The position numbers and the translations under genes were made by a program. Shown one piece after another: positions 19,593 to 30,037 of a DNA stretch of 64,000 bases. Numbering within the stretch: position 1 is the stretch's first letter; each line of letters starts with the position of its first letter. Below the pieces are notes generated by a model. It ran no database searches and was not told where the DNA came from. It saw only the letters and a program-made list of their open reading frames with translations. The DNA comes from JBKECA01 sp047973435. GTDB lineage: Bacteria; Planctomycetota; Planctomycetia; Planctomycetales; Planctomycetaceae. Location: NCBI GenBank assembly GCA_047973435.1, contig JBKECA010000046.1, positions 1 through 64,000 on the forward strand, written 5' to 3'.

Positions 19593-20801
19593 ATGCCGGA
19601 CTTTCAGTACATTGCCCGCGAACTCTCCGGCCAGCAGGTGACGGGCGTGCTGACCGCTGGCAGCCAGCAGGAGGCGCTGGCCGCCCTGTCCTCCAAGCAG
19701 CTGTTTCCCCTGAAGATTGATCTGGCGGACTCCGCCAAAGCGGAACAGAAGTTTGCCGGTCGACGGGTGCGGGCCCGGGCGTTGGCGATTTTCTATGGGC
19801 AACTATCGGACTTGCTGAAGTCCGGAGTTCCCCTGCTGCGGTCTCTGGAGTTGCTCGAGGGCCAGGCGACGGCTCCGGCACTGCAGCTGGTGGTGCGAGA
19901 CGTCAAAGAGCAGGTGGCGGACGGTTCGCGGCTGTACGATGCTCTGCGGAAGCACCCCAAAGTCTTCAGCGAGCTGGTTATCAGCATGGTGCGAGCCGGC
20001 GAGGAAGGGGGCTTCCTTGAGGAAGTGCTCAAGCGCGTTGCCGTGTTCACCGACCATCAGGAAGACCTGAAGGGACGCGTTGTCGGGGCAATGGTTTACC
20101 CCGCCTTTCTAGCCTTCTTCGGCTCGATTATCGTCGCGGTGCTGCTGGTGAAGTTCGTGCCGAAGTTCGAGCCGATTTTCTCCCGCATGGCCGAGCAGGA
20201 CTCGCTGCCCTGGGCGACGACGGCGCTCCTGTCGATGAGTAACTTCGCCCAGACTTACTGGCTGCTGTTCTTCGCCGGACTGGCGGCCGCCGGCTGGGGA
20301 CTGAAGTCCTGGATGGACACGCCCAACGGTCGGCTGCGGATCGATCAGGCGCGGCTGAAGGTGTTCGGACTGGGGCGCATCGTGAAAAGTCTGGCGATCG
20401 CCCGGTTCTGTCGCATCCTGGGAACGCTGCTCAAGAACGGGGTCCCGATTCTGCAGTCGCTGAAGATCGCCAAAGACGCAACGGGCAACGTCGTCCTCAG
20501 CCGGGCGATTGAGACCGCTTCGGAGAACATTTCCGCCGGCAAATCGCTGGCCAAACCACTGGGAGCAAGCAAGATCTTTCCCCAAGAGATCGTGGAGATG
20601 ATCGCCGTGGGCGAAGAGGCGAACAACCTCGAAGAGGTGTTGGTCGACATCGCTGACAACCTTGAGCGACGAACCAACCGCGAGCTGGACATGGCTGTGC
20701 GGATGCTCGAACCTCTGATGCTGCTGTTGATGGCGGCGGTGGTGTTGTTCGTCGTCATCGCCCTGTTGCTGCCGATTCTGAACAGCTCGGGGATTCTGTG
20801 A
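19593..20801 (+). CDS. Type II secretion / type IV pilus inner-membrane protein, GspF/PilC family
   Basis: 402 residues. Two repeated T2SSF domains (about 70-190 and 270-395) each contain the family core, for example FYGQLSDLLKSGVPLLRSLE and FCRILGTLLKNGVPILQSLK, with three membrane helices (about 165-190, 220-240 and 370-395). GspF/PilC proteins form the inner-membrane platform contacting the ATPase and pseudopilus. No other secretion or pilin genes are adjacent, so the rest of the machine must be elsewhere. Confidence 0.92.
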   Translation: MPDFQYIARELSGQQVTGVLTAGSQQEALAALSSKQLFPLKIDLADSAKAEQKFAGRRVRARALAIFYGQLSDLLKSGVPLLRSLELLEGQATAPALQLVVRDVKEQVADGSRLYDALRKHPKVFSELVISMVRAGEEGGFLEEVLKRVAVFTDHQEDLKGRVVGAMVYPAFLAFFGSIIVAVLLVKFVPKFEPIFSRMAEQDSLPWATTALLSMSNFAQTYWLLFFAGLAAAGWGLKSWMDTPNGRLRIDQARLKVFGLGRIVKSLAIARFCRILGTLLKNGVPILQSLKIAKDATGNVVLSRAIETASENISAGKSLAKPLGASKIFPQEIVEMIAVGEEANNLEEVLVDIADNLERRTNRELDMAVRMLEPLMLLLMAAVVLFVVIALLLPILNSSGIL

Positions 20802-20818
20802 GCGGGTCGGAGCGGGCC

Positions 20819-20854
20819 ATTGACGCGCAGCCCAGCATTGACGCGCAGCCCAGC
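20819..20854 (+). repeat. perfect 18-bp tandem duplication after gspF-like gene
   Basis: attgacgcgcagcccagc is present twice in a row (20819-20836, 20837-20854), 17 bases after the stop codon, in a non-coding gap. Confidence 0.9.
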
Positions 20855-21071
20855 AGGCCGGATCGACCGCAGGAAGTTCCGGGACGCTTTTCTCGGCGGA
20901 TCGCCGACCCAGCCTGAAACAGGGTGCCACTCAGGAGAGACCGGCGTGACCGCTTCATTCCCGCGAGTGCCTGCACTATCCTGAAGACTCGCGTGCAATC
21001 TCCGACGGGATATTGCCGCATGCGTCTCCCTGTTTGGCCCTGAGTCAAATCGCTTTCGCCGGTTGTTTGCC

Positions 21072-22265
<1,194 letters not shown>

Positions 22266-22407
22266 ATCAGGTTGTCCGACGCCGACATCGCCAACGATAG
22301 TTCACCGCGACTTCCCCGACGTGCTCGACTGGCATCTCGCGGTCGTTCACATCCAGGTCGTGTGGAGTTCTCAAGCGTCGCGAAGTCAATTCGTTGAGAT
22401 GATCTCA

Positions 22408-25400
22408 TTATGGATTGGTCGGCAAACGCTGGTTATTGATGATGATGGTCCCGACGTGCGGGCTGTTGAACGGATCCGGGAAGGCGATCGAAAAGATGTC
22501 GGGCTGGTCATACAGCACACGGTTGTTGCGGTTGCTGTAGAAGTAGTAGGTGCCGGACATCGGCCCAAACCGAAAACCCCTTTCCCCTGGTCCACTGGCT
22601 GTAAAGTTGGAGTGGAACCGCATCAGGTTGCCATTGGCCGTCAGACTGGTGTCGCCTCCGACGCCCGCCAGATTCAAGCCGATGGTGTTGTCGTTGAACA
22701 TGTGAATTTCGTTGTCCGAAAAGTTCACGATATTGCCGGAGTTCAACATTGTGAGCTGGAAGGCCTGGGCACGTTCGCCGAGCATTGTGATTCCACGAAA
22801 TGGCTGGCCCGGAGTGTTGATCGTCTGGTTTCCGGAAATGTCGACGTAAGCCGTACCGGCGCTATTCAGGAAGACTCCGGTCGAGTCCTCGCCGGCGCCC
22901 GCGTTGATTGAGTTTTCACGGAAGGCGAAGTTCGTGCTTGACGAAAAGTCCGCATTGGTAATCGAGACGGCTGTTTGTCCAACGTTTGTATCGCCAATCA
23001 TCGCGAAGCTATTTCGCTCGAAGAGCGCGCGTGTAATGGGCCCATTCCAATGGACGTCGAACGCTGCTGCGTTGTTGCTAAGCGAGGTGTCCGATCGACT
23101 GTAAGTGAAGCCGGTGAACCCCGAGGTCGGCCCGCCGTTGTTCCGGACAATCAGATCCAGGCCCGCGCCGGCCGAGCCCGTCTGAGTTCTCAGGCGCACC
23201 ATCGGTGCATCTGAGATCGTCGAGGTATCGGTAAACCGGTTCCCTTCAAACTGATAGGCAAAGTCCTGGTCCGTCGGGATGATCGACATGTCGGCGGCGA
23301 AGACCGTGCCGGCGTTGCCGACGAAGCGCGAGTTGAAGACCCCGGCATTTACGACGTTGTTATAACTCAACGCATCGGTCAGGAACGTATTCGCCACACC
23401 GACGTTGTTGAGCGTGATGCCATAGAGATTATTGGCTGTGATGGCATTGAAGTTCGAGTTCAATTCCACGTCGTTGATCTGGACATAGTTAGCTGAATCG
23501 TTGGGGTCCTGGCCGGTGTAATCGACGCTGATACCCGAACCGACCGCCAAAGTGATAATGCCGCCGCCGCCGGCGTTTCCGTTGCCGGCGATGACGAAGT
23601 GACCGGGTGAGCCGGAGACTTCCACGCCGTTGATGCCCAACCGAGCCGTGACAGAATCGACGGTGAAGGCCAGTTCCTCGTTGTCGGTCAGAATCAGACC
23701 ATTGCCCGGGTCAGCCACGATGTTTCCGCCTTTGGCGGTGACCAGGCCGTTGTTGCGAATTTCGACGGCAGCGGCGCTCAAGTTGACTCCCGACCAGATG
23801 ACGTCGAGATGATTGAACGTCAGGTCCCCGTTGTTGAGGGCCAGCACTCCGGAATTCGCGCCCGCGCCACCTCCCGAAGAGATCACTCGCAAGTTATCAA
23901 ACAGGATCGCGCCCGTCGAATTTTGGATATCGACAGCCGACACCAGAGACGGGGCATTGAACAGCGGATCGGCGTTGTCTAACGGTTCGTTGTCGATCAA
24001 TGTCGTCCCGTTGAATGCAATCGCTCCCGTTGCGCCCAAGATCTCGATGCCTCCTGTAGGGCGCGGCGTCAGTGGACTGGCAACAGTGGGGTTGCGTCCG
24101 TTGATGACACCGCCGTTGAAACGGATTCTGGTGGGGTCATTCAGAATTTCGATCGCGGAATTCGCTTGCGTGACAACCGGCGGCCCAATAGCGATTATCT
24201 GGTTTCCGTAGGTATTGAAGATATTGAACTGTCCGTTCATGGTGAACGTCGAGCCGTCCAGGTTCGACAGCAGACCAGCCCGATCTCCGATGAGAATTCC
24301 CTGGGACTGGTCCGGGGAGTCCAGCGTGCTCACGCCCGCCGTGAAGACGCCATCCGAAATGAAGTCGCCGGAGTTCTCCTGCCAGACCAGTGCGGGTGTG
24401 AAGAAATTTCCTTCCTGAACGGTGAGATCCCCAGCAAAGTGGACCGTTCCGGACACGTTCCGCAGATCGACTCCGGTTGCCGGCCGATTGGTGATGAAGA
24501 CGTCGGCCGCGGGGGAAAACAGGATTGTCCCGCTCGAGCCATTCACCTGCAGCGGGATGCCCGTGGCGTTCTCCGCATTGCTGGCCGAATTATCGATGAG
24601 CACCGGTTGGACAAAGGTAATGTCACCGGTGATGTCCAGCAGGTCTAGTGTCCCCCCATTGCTAAGGTTGATGTCGCCGAAGGTCACTTTTGTCGATGAA
24701 TTCTCAACTATCACACCGGTGCCAGAATTGAAGGAGTACAAATCCACTGACGCCATGTTAAGTTGTCCACGGGCGCCGTTCGTCACTCGCACAGTCCGTG
24801 CCTGCTGATTTTCAAGCCGGCTGTTGGTGTAGAGAATCGAAGCATTGCCGCCATCAACGACGAACGAGTCCCCGTCGGTCCCGGAGAGAGGATCGGTTAG
24901 CGTCCCGTGCAGCACGCCGACATCGTTCAAATTGATCTGTCCGTGGGACTGGCGAAAGACAATTCCCGGACCTCCATCGACGTTGTACACGTTGATGTTG
25001 GACAGGTTCGTATTGGTGATGCCGTCACCCAGGATGGCCGGGCCGCCGGTTGTGTTCGTAATCAGAAAGCCGCTGAGCGTGGTGTTGTCTGCCAGCGTTA
25101 CGGCCGTTCCATTGATGCCATCAATTGTCGGCCGGCCGCCGCTTTTGCCGGTAACAGGCATGAGCACGGTCTCTGGAGTGCCAGGCAGCGCCAGCGCAAA
25201 CTGGCTCCCTTCGCCCACAATGATCTCACCGTCATTCATCACCAGAGGCGTATTGAAGACGCTGCCCGCGTGGGCATAGATAATGGTGTTCGGAGCACCC
25301 GGAGGGCTCCCCTGGGCGATCTGCAGCGAGGTGTAGGGGCGCTCGTAAGTGCCGTCTCCCGGCAACGCGGTGGCGTTGCTGTCGACGTGCTCAATGTGAT

Positions 25401-26496
25401 AGGCCAGACCGGTCGCGGGATTGATCGCGGCGATCCCGTCCTCCCGCAGTTGTTCATTACTGGTCACGATATTCCAGTTACGTCGCACATAATCGGTAAT
25501 GCGGTGGAACTGGTTACCGCCCAGACGCGGCCGTTCGTCGTAGCGGTTCCAGTAATTGACATCTACGCCGAACGACACCAGCGTGTCGTTCACGTTGTCA
25601 TTGGTCACTTCGAGGTAGCTGTGCAGAAGCCGTCGGACGAGTGTCGCGTCGGCACGAAATTTCGGGCCGGCAAAGTCCCGCAGGCCGCCATCGTTGGGAG
25701 CAAAATAGTAGGCCCCGGCCGAGAGTTCGAGATTGATCCGTTCCGCAATGCGACCGGGAATCGGCATGGTGAACATCGTGTCCACGCCCGCGGCCGCGGT
25801 CGTCTGGTTTGAATACCGGCTGTAGTACAGCGAGTTTCCAGTCAACACTCCCGACCCGGCGACGACCCCCGAGCTGGTGACTTTCGTCTTGTCTCCGTAC
25901 GGCAGATAGACGTTCGTGCGATTGTCGAGACGGTTGGTCAACCACTCAAAGCCGAAGCCGACCTGCTGGAACTGAGCACCGTGGCTGTCATCGACATCAA
26001 AGAACAGGTTGGTTCCGAAGATGGCGTTGCGGCCGGGGATGAAGCGGCGGACGATAAGACCACCGGTTCCAGAAAAGTCCCCTTCATTCGTTCTAAGGAA
26101 TCGGAAGTCGCCTCCCAGGAACAGGGAGTCAATTGTGGTGAACGGAGCAAGCTCGATGAAGGTGCGCGATTCGTCGCTGTCGATTGTGTCGCCGGCAATG
26201 TGCCCCGCGCGGGCGTTGACGCCAAAGCCGCCAACGTCGTCGGGCTGCGGCTTTGCCGGACCCCGACCGCCCGAGATGGAGCCGGAGTTCGACGGTCGAA
26301 GTTCCCAGACGTCCCCATCGCCTTCGTCGCTGGCAAACTGGGGTTCGGCCGTGGCCACTGGCGGCGGAGTGGTAACCTCGTCGTCGGCCGACACGGGGCC
26401 GCGCGAGGCGAACCAGACGCCAATGGCCGCCAGGACTGCCGGGCTGATTCGCCAACAGGCCGAGAGAACTGAGGGGGGCACTCTCGAGGATGTCAT
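22408..26496 (-). CDS. Giant surface protein: inverse-autotransporter-like beta domain plus right-handed beta-helix passenger
   Basis: 1362 residues. Signal region about 1-38. Residues about 80-330 alternate aromatic/hydrophobic strands with polar turns (FGVNARAGHIAG, NAIFGTNLFFDVD, ERINLELSAGAYYFAPN) like the IAT beta-barrel domain of intimin/invasin proteins. From about 380 the rest is repeated Asn/Gly/Thr-rich short strands typical of a parallel beta-helix (GTAVTLADNTTLSGFLITNTTGGPAI, read in pieces). It is probably an outer-membrane-anchored adhesin or glycan-binding protein. GGAGG lies eight bases before the ATG. The barrel call is from pattern, not alignment. No partner genes are adjacent. 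Confidence 0.8.
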   Translation of the reverse strand: MTSSRVPPSVLSACWRISPAVLAAIGVWFASRGPVSADDEVTTPPPVATAEPQFASDEGDGDVWELRPSNSGSISGGRGPAKPQPDDVGGFGVNARAGHIAGDTIDSDESRTFIELAPFTTIDSLFLGGDFRFLRTNEGDFSGTGGLIVRRFIPGRNAIFGTNLFFDVDDSHGAQFQQVGFGFEWLTNRLDNRTNVYLPYGDKTKVTSSGVVAGSGVLTGNSLYYSRYSNQTTAAAGVDTMFTMPIPGRIAERINLELSAGAYYFAPNDGGLRDFAGPKFRADATLVRRLLHSYLEVTNDNVNDTLVSFGVDVNYWNRYDERPRLGGNQFHRITDYVRRNWNIVTSNEQLREDGIAAINPATGLAYHIEHVDSNATALPGDGTYERPYTSLQIAQGSPPGAPNTIIYAHAGSVFNTPLVMNDGEIIVGEGSQFALALPGTPETVLMPVTGKSGGRPTIDGINGTAVTLADNTTLSGFLITNTTGGPAILGDGITNTNLSNINVYNVDGGPGIVFRQSHGQINLNDVGVLHGTLTDPLSGTDGDSFVVDGGNASILYTNSRLENQQARTVRVTNGARGQLNMASVDLYSFNSGTGVIVENSSTKVTFGDINLSNGGTLDLLDITGDITFVQPVLIDNSASNAENATGIPLQVNGSSGTILFSPAADVFITNRPATGVDLRNVSGTVHFAGDLTVQEGNFFTPALVWQENSGDFISDGVFTAGVSTLDSPDQSQGILIGDRAGLLSNLDGSTFTMNGQFNIFNTYGNQIIAIGPPVVTQANSAIEILNDPTRIRFNGGVINGRNPTVASPLTPRPTGGIEILGATGAIAFNGTTLIDNEPLDNADPLFNAPSLVSAVDIQNSTGAILFDNLRVISSGGGAGANSGVLALNNGDLTFNHLDVIWSGVNLSAAAVEIRNNGLVTAKGGNIVADPGNGLILTDNEELAFTVDSVTARLGINGVEVSGSPGHFVIAGNGNAGGGGIITLAVGSGISVDYTGQDPNDSANYVQINDVELNSNFNAITANNLYGITLNNVGVANTFLTDALSYNNVVNAGVFNSRFVGNAGTVFAADMSIIPTDQDFAYQFEGNRFTDTSTISDAPMVRLRTQTGSAGAGLDLIVRNNGGPTSGFTGFTYSRSDTSLSNNAAAFDVHWNGPITRALFERNSFAMIGDTNVGQTAVSITNADFSSSTNFAFRENSINAGAGEDSTGVFLNSAGTAYVDISGNQTINTPGQPFRGITMLGERAQAFQLTMLNSGNIVNFSDNEIHMFNDNTIGLNLAGVGGDTSLTANGNLMRFHSNFTASGPGERGFRFGPMSGTYYFYSNRNNRVLYDQPDIFSIAFPDPFNSPHVGTIIINNQRLPTNP

Positions 26497-27040
26497 CCGA
26501 TGTCCTCCGGAGACGCACCCTGATGCCGGTGAGAAGTCGGCCGGGTGAATCTCGTTGGTCGAGCGTTCCGACCGGCGGAACGCCCTGATTGGGGCCCGTG
26601 CCGTAGATGCCGCTCCGCAAGACTTGGGGCAATGGCCTTGAGTCGTCGCGTCGCCGCACCGGGGAGGGCACGGTCTCTGGTGAACGAGGGGAGTCAGCAG
26701 GAAGTTACACCGGCTGAGAACCGGGTTACCTCAAGCTGAATTGAGGGGACCGCGACGCTGCCATCGCCATGATGATGCCGGATTGACGTCACAACGGGAT
26801 GGACAGGACTCGCCGCGGAAATGGTGATGGGGAACGGGACGAATGCGGTGCAGTTGCCCTCAAACCGAGGGACTCTGTACCGAGACTCCGGGCGGAGTCT
26901 GGAGACATGAACGCCGGAAATTAGTGCAGCCTCAGCAGGCCGCAAAGACGAAACAAGCTCGATCAGCAGGAGTTGCGCGTCCGACGGGAGGTTTCTGAAG
27001 GCCAGTCGGCAGAAATCACCGGATGAGCGCCGATCCCGGC
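26497..27040. other. Non-coding region upstream of the giant surface gene
   Basis: 544 bases without a convincing gene. It should hold the promoter of the leftward surface protein. Two small inverted repeats are visible: 26724-26734 with 26741-26751 (11 bases, two mismatches, six-base loop) and 26883-26900 (eight-base arms around GG). Their role is unknown. Confidence 0.5.
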
Positions 27041-29074
27041 CTACTGGTCTTCGCTGTAGAAACCCGGCGGCAGCGCCGGTTCGGGGTCCCCGAACTCTGT
27101 TGTTGCGCCAGCTTCCCCATCTTGACTCTGATCCGCAGCGGGAGTGTTAGTCGGGTCGGTCTGCTCCGGTTCGGTCACTTGGGGCGGACTCGCAGAAACG
27201 GGAGTTTCTGTTTTCGCGATCGTGACCTGATATCGCATGTCGGTCTTAAAGACCGATGGGGCGTCATCGAACTTGCGTTCGACGATGTCAAACTGCGTCA
27301 CATCATTAGGCACGAGAAAGTAGACCACACCGGCCTGGTCTTCAAAGACGCATGGGAGTGTCGTATTCCCGGCAATGCCGGTGACGTGAAAGCCCAGTCC
27401 CTGTACCAGCAGATTTCCGCCCAGACCATCCAGATAGTCGCCGAGGTTACCCAGCCGCATGCCGCTGCTCCGGGCGGTTTCGAAATCCGTGGCAAACTTC
27501 TTGAGGACTTCCGCACGGAGAGCCGGCAACGGTGCTTCCAGCTGCTCTGCGTGGTTGCGGCAGAACTCCGCCAGATGCGGATCGTCAGCGCGCGGATTCG
27601 CGCCAACCAATCGAGCGTCGGCGCCGGGTCGTAATGAGACGCTCAGGCCAGCGGAGGTGCCGGAAATTACCAGGACCCGCAAGCTCGTGCGCAGTGTTTC
27701 CGGGTCTTCGCGAAACGCGGTCACCAGGGCGTCCGCGCGATCCTCCGGGATTCCGAATTCGTTCCGATACAGCGTTTTTTGCAGCGTGTGGTTCCCCAGA
27801 TCCTCCCCGGCAATCGCCCCGATAAAGGTGACCCGGTTGAAATACATGTACCCCAGGCTGATGGCCAGCAGCAAGAGTCCCAGAACAACCGGAATAATCA
27901 CGGCCGTCCAGTTCCCCTTTCGTCGCGTACGTAAGCGCGCGGCAACCGAGGACCTGGCCCCTGGTGAAGAAGGGGCGGAAAACATCGGTATTTCCGCCTG
28001 CGTCGGATCAAGCGAACCGGATGGCGCAATGATCGGACTGGGGTTGCCCGTGTTGATGACGATTGGGCCAATGCCGTCGGACAGGACAGGAGATGTCGCC
28101 GCAACGGGTTGCTTGGGGGCTGACGGCGGGGGCAGTTTTACTCCTCCTGGCGGCGGCAGCTGCTGGGCCTGTGATCGTGTCAGGTACTTCCGCAGCGGAG
28201 AGTCTTCCCCCAGTACAAAGTCCGCCACACGTTGAGCGGCATCGCGAGTCTGGCTTGGAACGAGAGGAGAACTGAGCACCACTTTGGCATCCTCCAGCGC
28301 CTTCGGAAACGCGCCGATGTGATACAGCAGTTCGGCTCGATGGCACCGCGCGACGGCATCATCGGGATCCAGTTCCAATGCCCGAGAGAACCAGCGCAGC
28401 CCTTCATTCGCCCTCTCGATCAACAGGAAATGATTCTCGGGAGAGATCCCCGACGGGCGGAACAGGGACTCCGCTTTGTCTATCTGCTGTCCCAGGTTTG
28501 CGTTCAGATGGAACGCCGCAATTGAAGTCAGCGGCCCGGTTCCCCAGCTTTCCAGAAAACGTTTAATCGATTGCTGCGATGCGATCCCCGTCTGAGTGGC
28601 ATAGTCACCATTTTGAGGATCGAGTTCCGCAGCCCGCTGGAAATGCCTGACCGCGCGATCCGCTGCGGGCCAACCCGCGCCGCGGACATGGGGCTTGGAA
28701 AGACAGTTCCGACCCGCGGAATACTCCTCACGAGCCTGGACCGGATCGGCAGCGGGAACCGTGTGTTGCGGTGGGGGAGTTGGAACCGATTCCGGAGGCG
28801 ATCCGATCGGGGCTTCCGGGCGATTGGCAGGCGGCAGCACAAACACTGCCGACTTGTCGCCGAGTAACCCCCCGGCCAGTGGAGTCGCCGGTAATTCAGC
28901 CGGACTGGAGACAGACGGCGCCGGCGGCAGGGCCGCTGGAGGGGTGGTCGGTGGCGCAATCTTCGGAACTTGCAGCCTGGCGCCACACTTCGGGCATTGG
29001 CCGATTTTGCCGGAAGCTTCGTCCGGCACTCGGATCGTGGCGCTGCAGTTCGGACACTGAAATTGGATCGCCAT
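27041..29074 (-). CDS. Zinc-ribbon / TPR membrane protein
   Basis: 677 residues. An N-terminal MJ0042-type zinc ribbon has Cys7, Cys10, Cys27 and Cys30 (CPNC, CPKC). Next comes a Pro-rich linker (about 35-130), TPR-like helices (about 130-300, including ALELDPDDAVARCHRAELLYHIG in two pieces), a second Pro-rich segment, one membrane helix at about 390-412 (IIPVVLGLLLLAISLGYMYF) and an extracytoplasmic domain of about 240 residues with an acidic tail. Zinc-ribbon/TPR proteins of this layout are frequent in planctomycetes; the function is unknown. The ATG at 29074 places the ribbon at the N-terminus as in relatives. Confidence 0.8.
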   Translation of the reverse strand: MAIQFQCPNCSATIRVPDEASGKIGQCPKCGARLQVPKIAPPTTPPAALPPAPSVSSPAELPATPLAGGLLGDKSAVFVLPPANRPEAPIGSPPESVPTPPPQHTVPAADPVQAREEYSAGRNCLSKPHVRGAGWPAADRAVRHFQRAAELDPQNGDYATQTGIASQQSIKRFLESWGTGPLTSIAAFHLNANLGQQIDKAESLFRPSGISPENHFLLIERANEGLRWFSRALELDPDDAVARCHRAELLYHIGAFPKALEDAKVVLSSPLVPSQTRDAAQRVADFVLGEDSPLRKYLTRSQAQQLPPPGGVKLPPPSAPKQPVAATSPVLSDGIGPIVINTGNPSPIIAPSGSLDPTQAEIPMFSAPSSPGARSSVAARLRTRRKGNWTAVIIPVVLGLLLLAISLGYMYFNRVTFIGAIAGEDLGNHTLQKTLYRNEFGIPEDRADALVTAFREDPETLRTSLRVLVISGTSAGLSVSLRPGADARLVGANPRADDPHLAEFCRNHAEQLEAPLPALRAEVLKKFATDFETARSSGMRLGNLGDYLDGLGGNLLVQGLGFHVTGIAGNTTLPCVFEDQAGVVYFLVPNDVTQFDIVERKFDDAPSVFKTDMRYQVTIAKTETPVSASPPQVTEPEQTDPTNTPAADQSQDGEAGATTEFGDPEPALPPGFYSEDQ

Positions 29075-29357
29075 TGTGGCTTTGCTGGTCGGGGAACCGC
29101 ACGTCTTACCCAGATTGCACCTTATCAACCTCTCGACCGCCTTCAATACCGTCGAGATCCGTCTCGCTACTGCAACACTTCAAGTCCCCCTACGTTCCAA
29201 CCGATGGTGAAGTCGGGACGATCGACTTCCTCAGACTCCCGACTTCTTCGCAGCGAGCCTCTCGCGGTCACGAAGACGGGGAAAGCAAAGGAAACTGTGC
29301 CGATCAGGCCGCCGCGTTCTGGCCAAGTCCTTCCCATTCTCACCACCATCTCAGCCG

Positions 29358-29882
29358 ATGCCCGGTCCGAATCGAACTGACTCCCTGCATCTGGGGTTCA
29401 TGACCGTCGTCGAAGTCGCCGGCGGGACTTTCGTAGGCGGTCTGCTGGTCACCAACAAACTTGGCCGGCCGCTCGAATTCCAGTGTACTACGCCGGTCAA
29501 GCCAAACCGCACGCAGGAAATCCTGTACGGGCCCACGCTCAAACCGTTTCTCTTCTCCGAGCTGATCGGCAAGACCCTGATGGAGCGGCTGCAGGTCAAG
29601 CCACAGTTGCTGCTGATCGATCAGCCCGACCTGCTGGACCTCCGTAATCATGTCGACCTGCCGGTGGCGTGTCTGATCGTCAAAGGCAAGCAGCCGGACG
29701 ACCTGGCGGACCAGACGCGACTGGCACTCGGCAACCAGCAGGTGCGGTTCCATCCCGATCATCCGGGGGATGTCGAAACGGTTCGCGAGCAATCCCGGAT
29801 GATCCCCGGCGACGCCGACACCCAGGAGCCGGTCGACCGCGTTCGCGAAGCGCTGCAGGAGACCCTCAAAGGCGCCGCGTAA
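29358..29882 (+). CDS. Conserved hypothetical protein, 174 aa
   Basis: Soluble alpha/beta protein beginning MPGPNRTDSLHLGF. It includes VEVAGGTFVGGLLVTNKLGRP, LEFQCTTPVKPNRTQEILYG and LLIDQPDLLDLRNHVDLPV; the spacing suggests a small mixed domain. No catalytic motif or known family is recognised. It ends 13 bases before repeat copy 3. Codon third positions are strongly GC-rich, like neighbouring genes, supporting a real gene. Confidence 0.7.
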   Translation: MPGPNRTDSLHLGFMTVVEVAGGTFVGGLLVTNKLGRPLEFQCTTPVKPNRTQEILYGPTLKPFLFSELIGKTLMERLQVKPQLLLIDQPDLLDLRNHVDLPVACLIVKGKQPDDLADQTRLALGNQQVRFHPDHPGDVETVREQSRMIPGDADTQEPVDRVREALQETLKGAA

Positions 29883-29895
29883 ACGATCAGACGAT

Positions 29896-29984
29896 TTATC
29901 CTGCCCGCGGCAGCGAGTGAGATGATTCGGACGTTAAAGCCCCGCGAGGCAAAACGGATCAACATTGACCGCGTGCGGTCTATC
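29896..29984 (-). repeat. Dispersed 90-bp inverted-end element, copy 3
   Basis: Reverse orientation to copies 1 and 2. Starts TTATCCTGCCCGCGG, contains GATTCGGACGTTAAAGCCCC, and ends GACCGCGTGCGGTCTAT, with one extra base in the last arm. It lies between the 174-residue hypothetical gene and the SNF2 helicase. Confidence 0.87.
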
Positions 29985-30037
29985 GCTTCTCACCGTCATC
30001 GATTCATCGTTTCGCCCCCGGCACGGACGCCGACCCC

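Noticed and set aside
29340..29410. tRNA-like TTCGATT stretch on the minus strand
   Set aside because: The T-arm stem is imperfect and no matching acceptor stem or D-arm can be built; a coding gene with normal codon use spans it.
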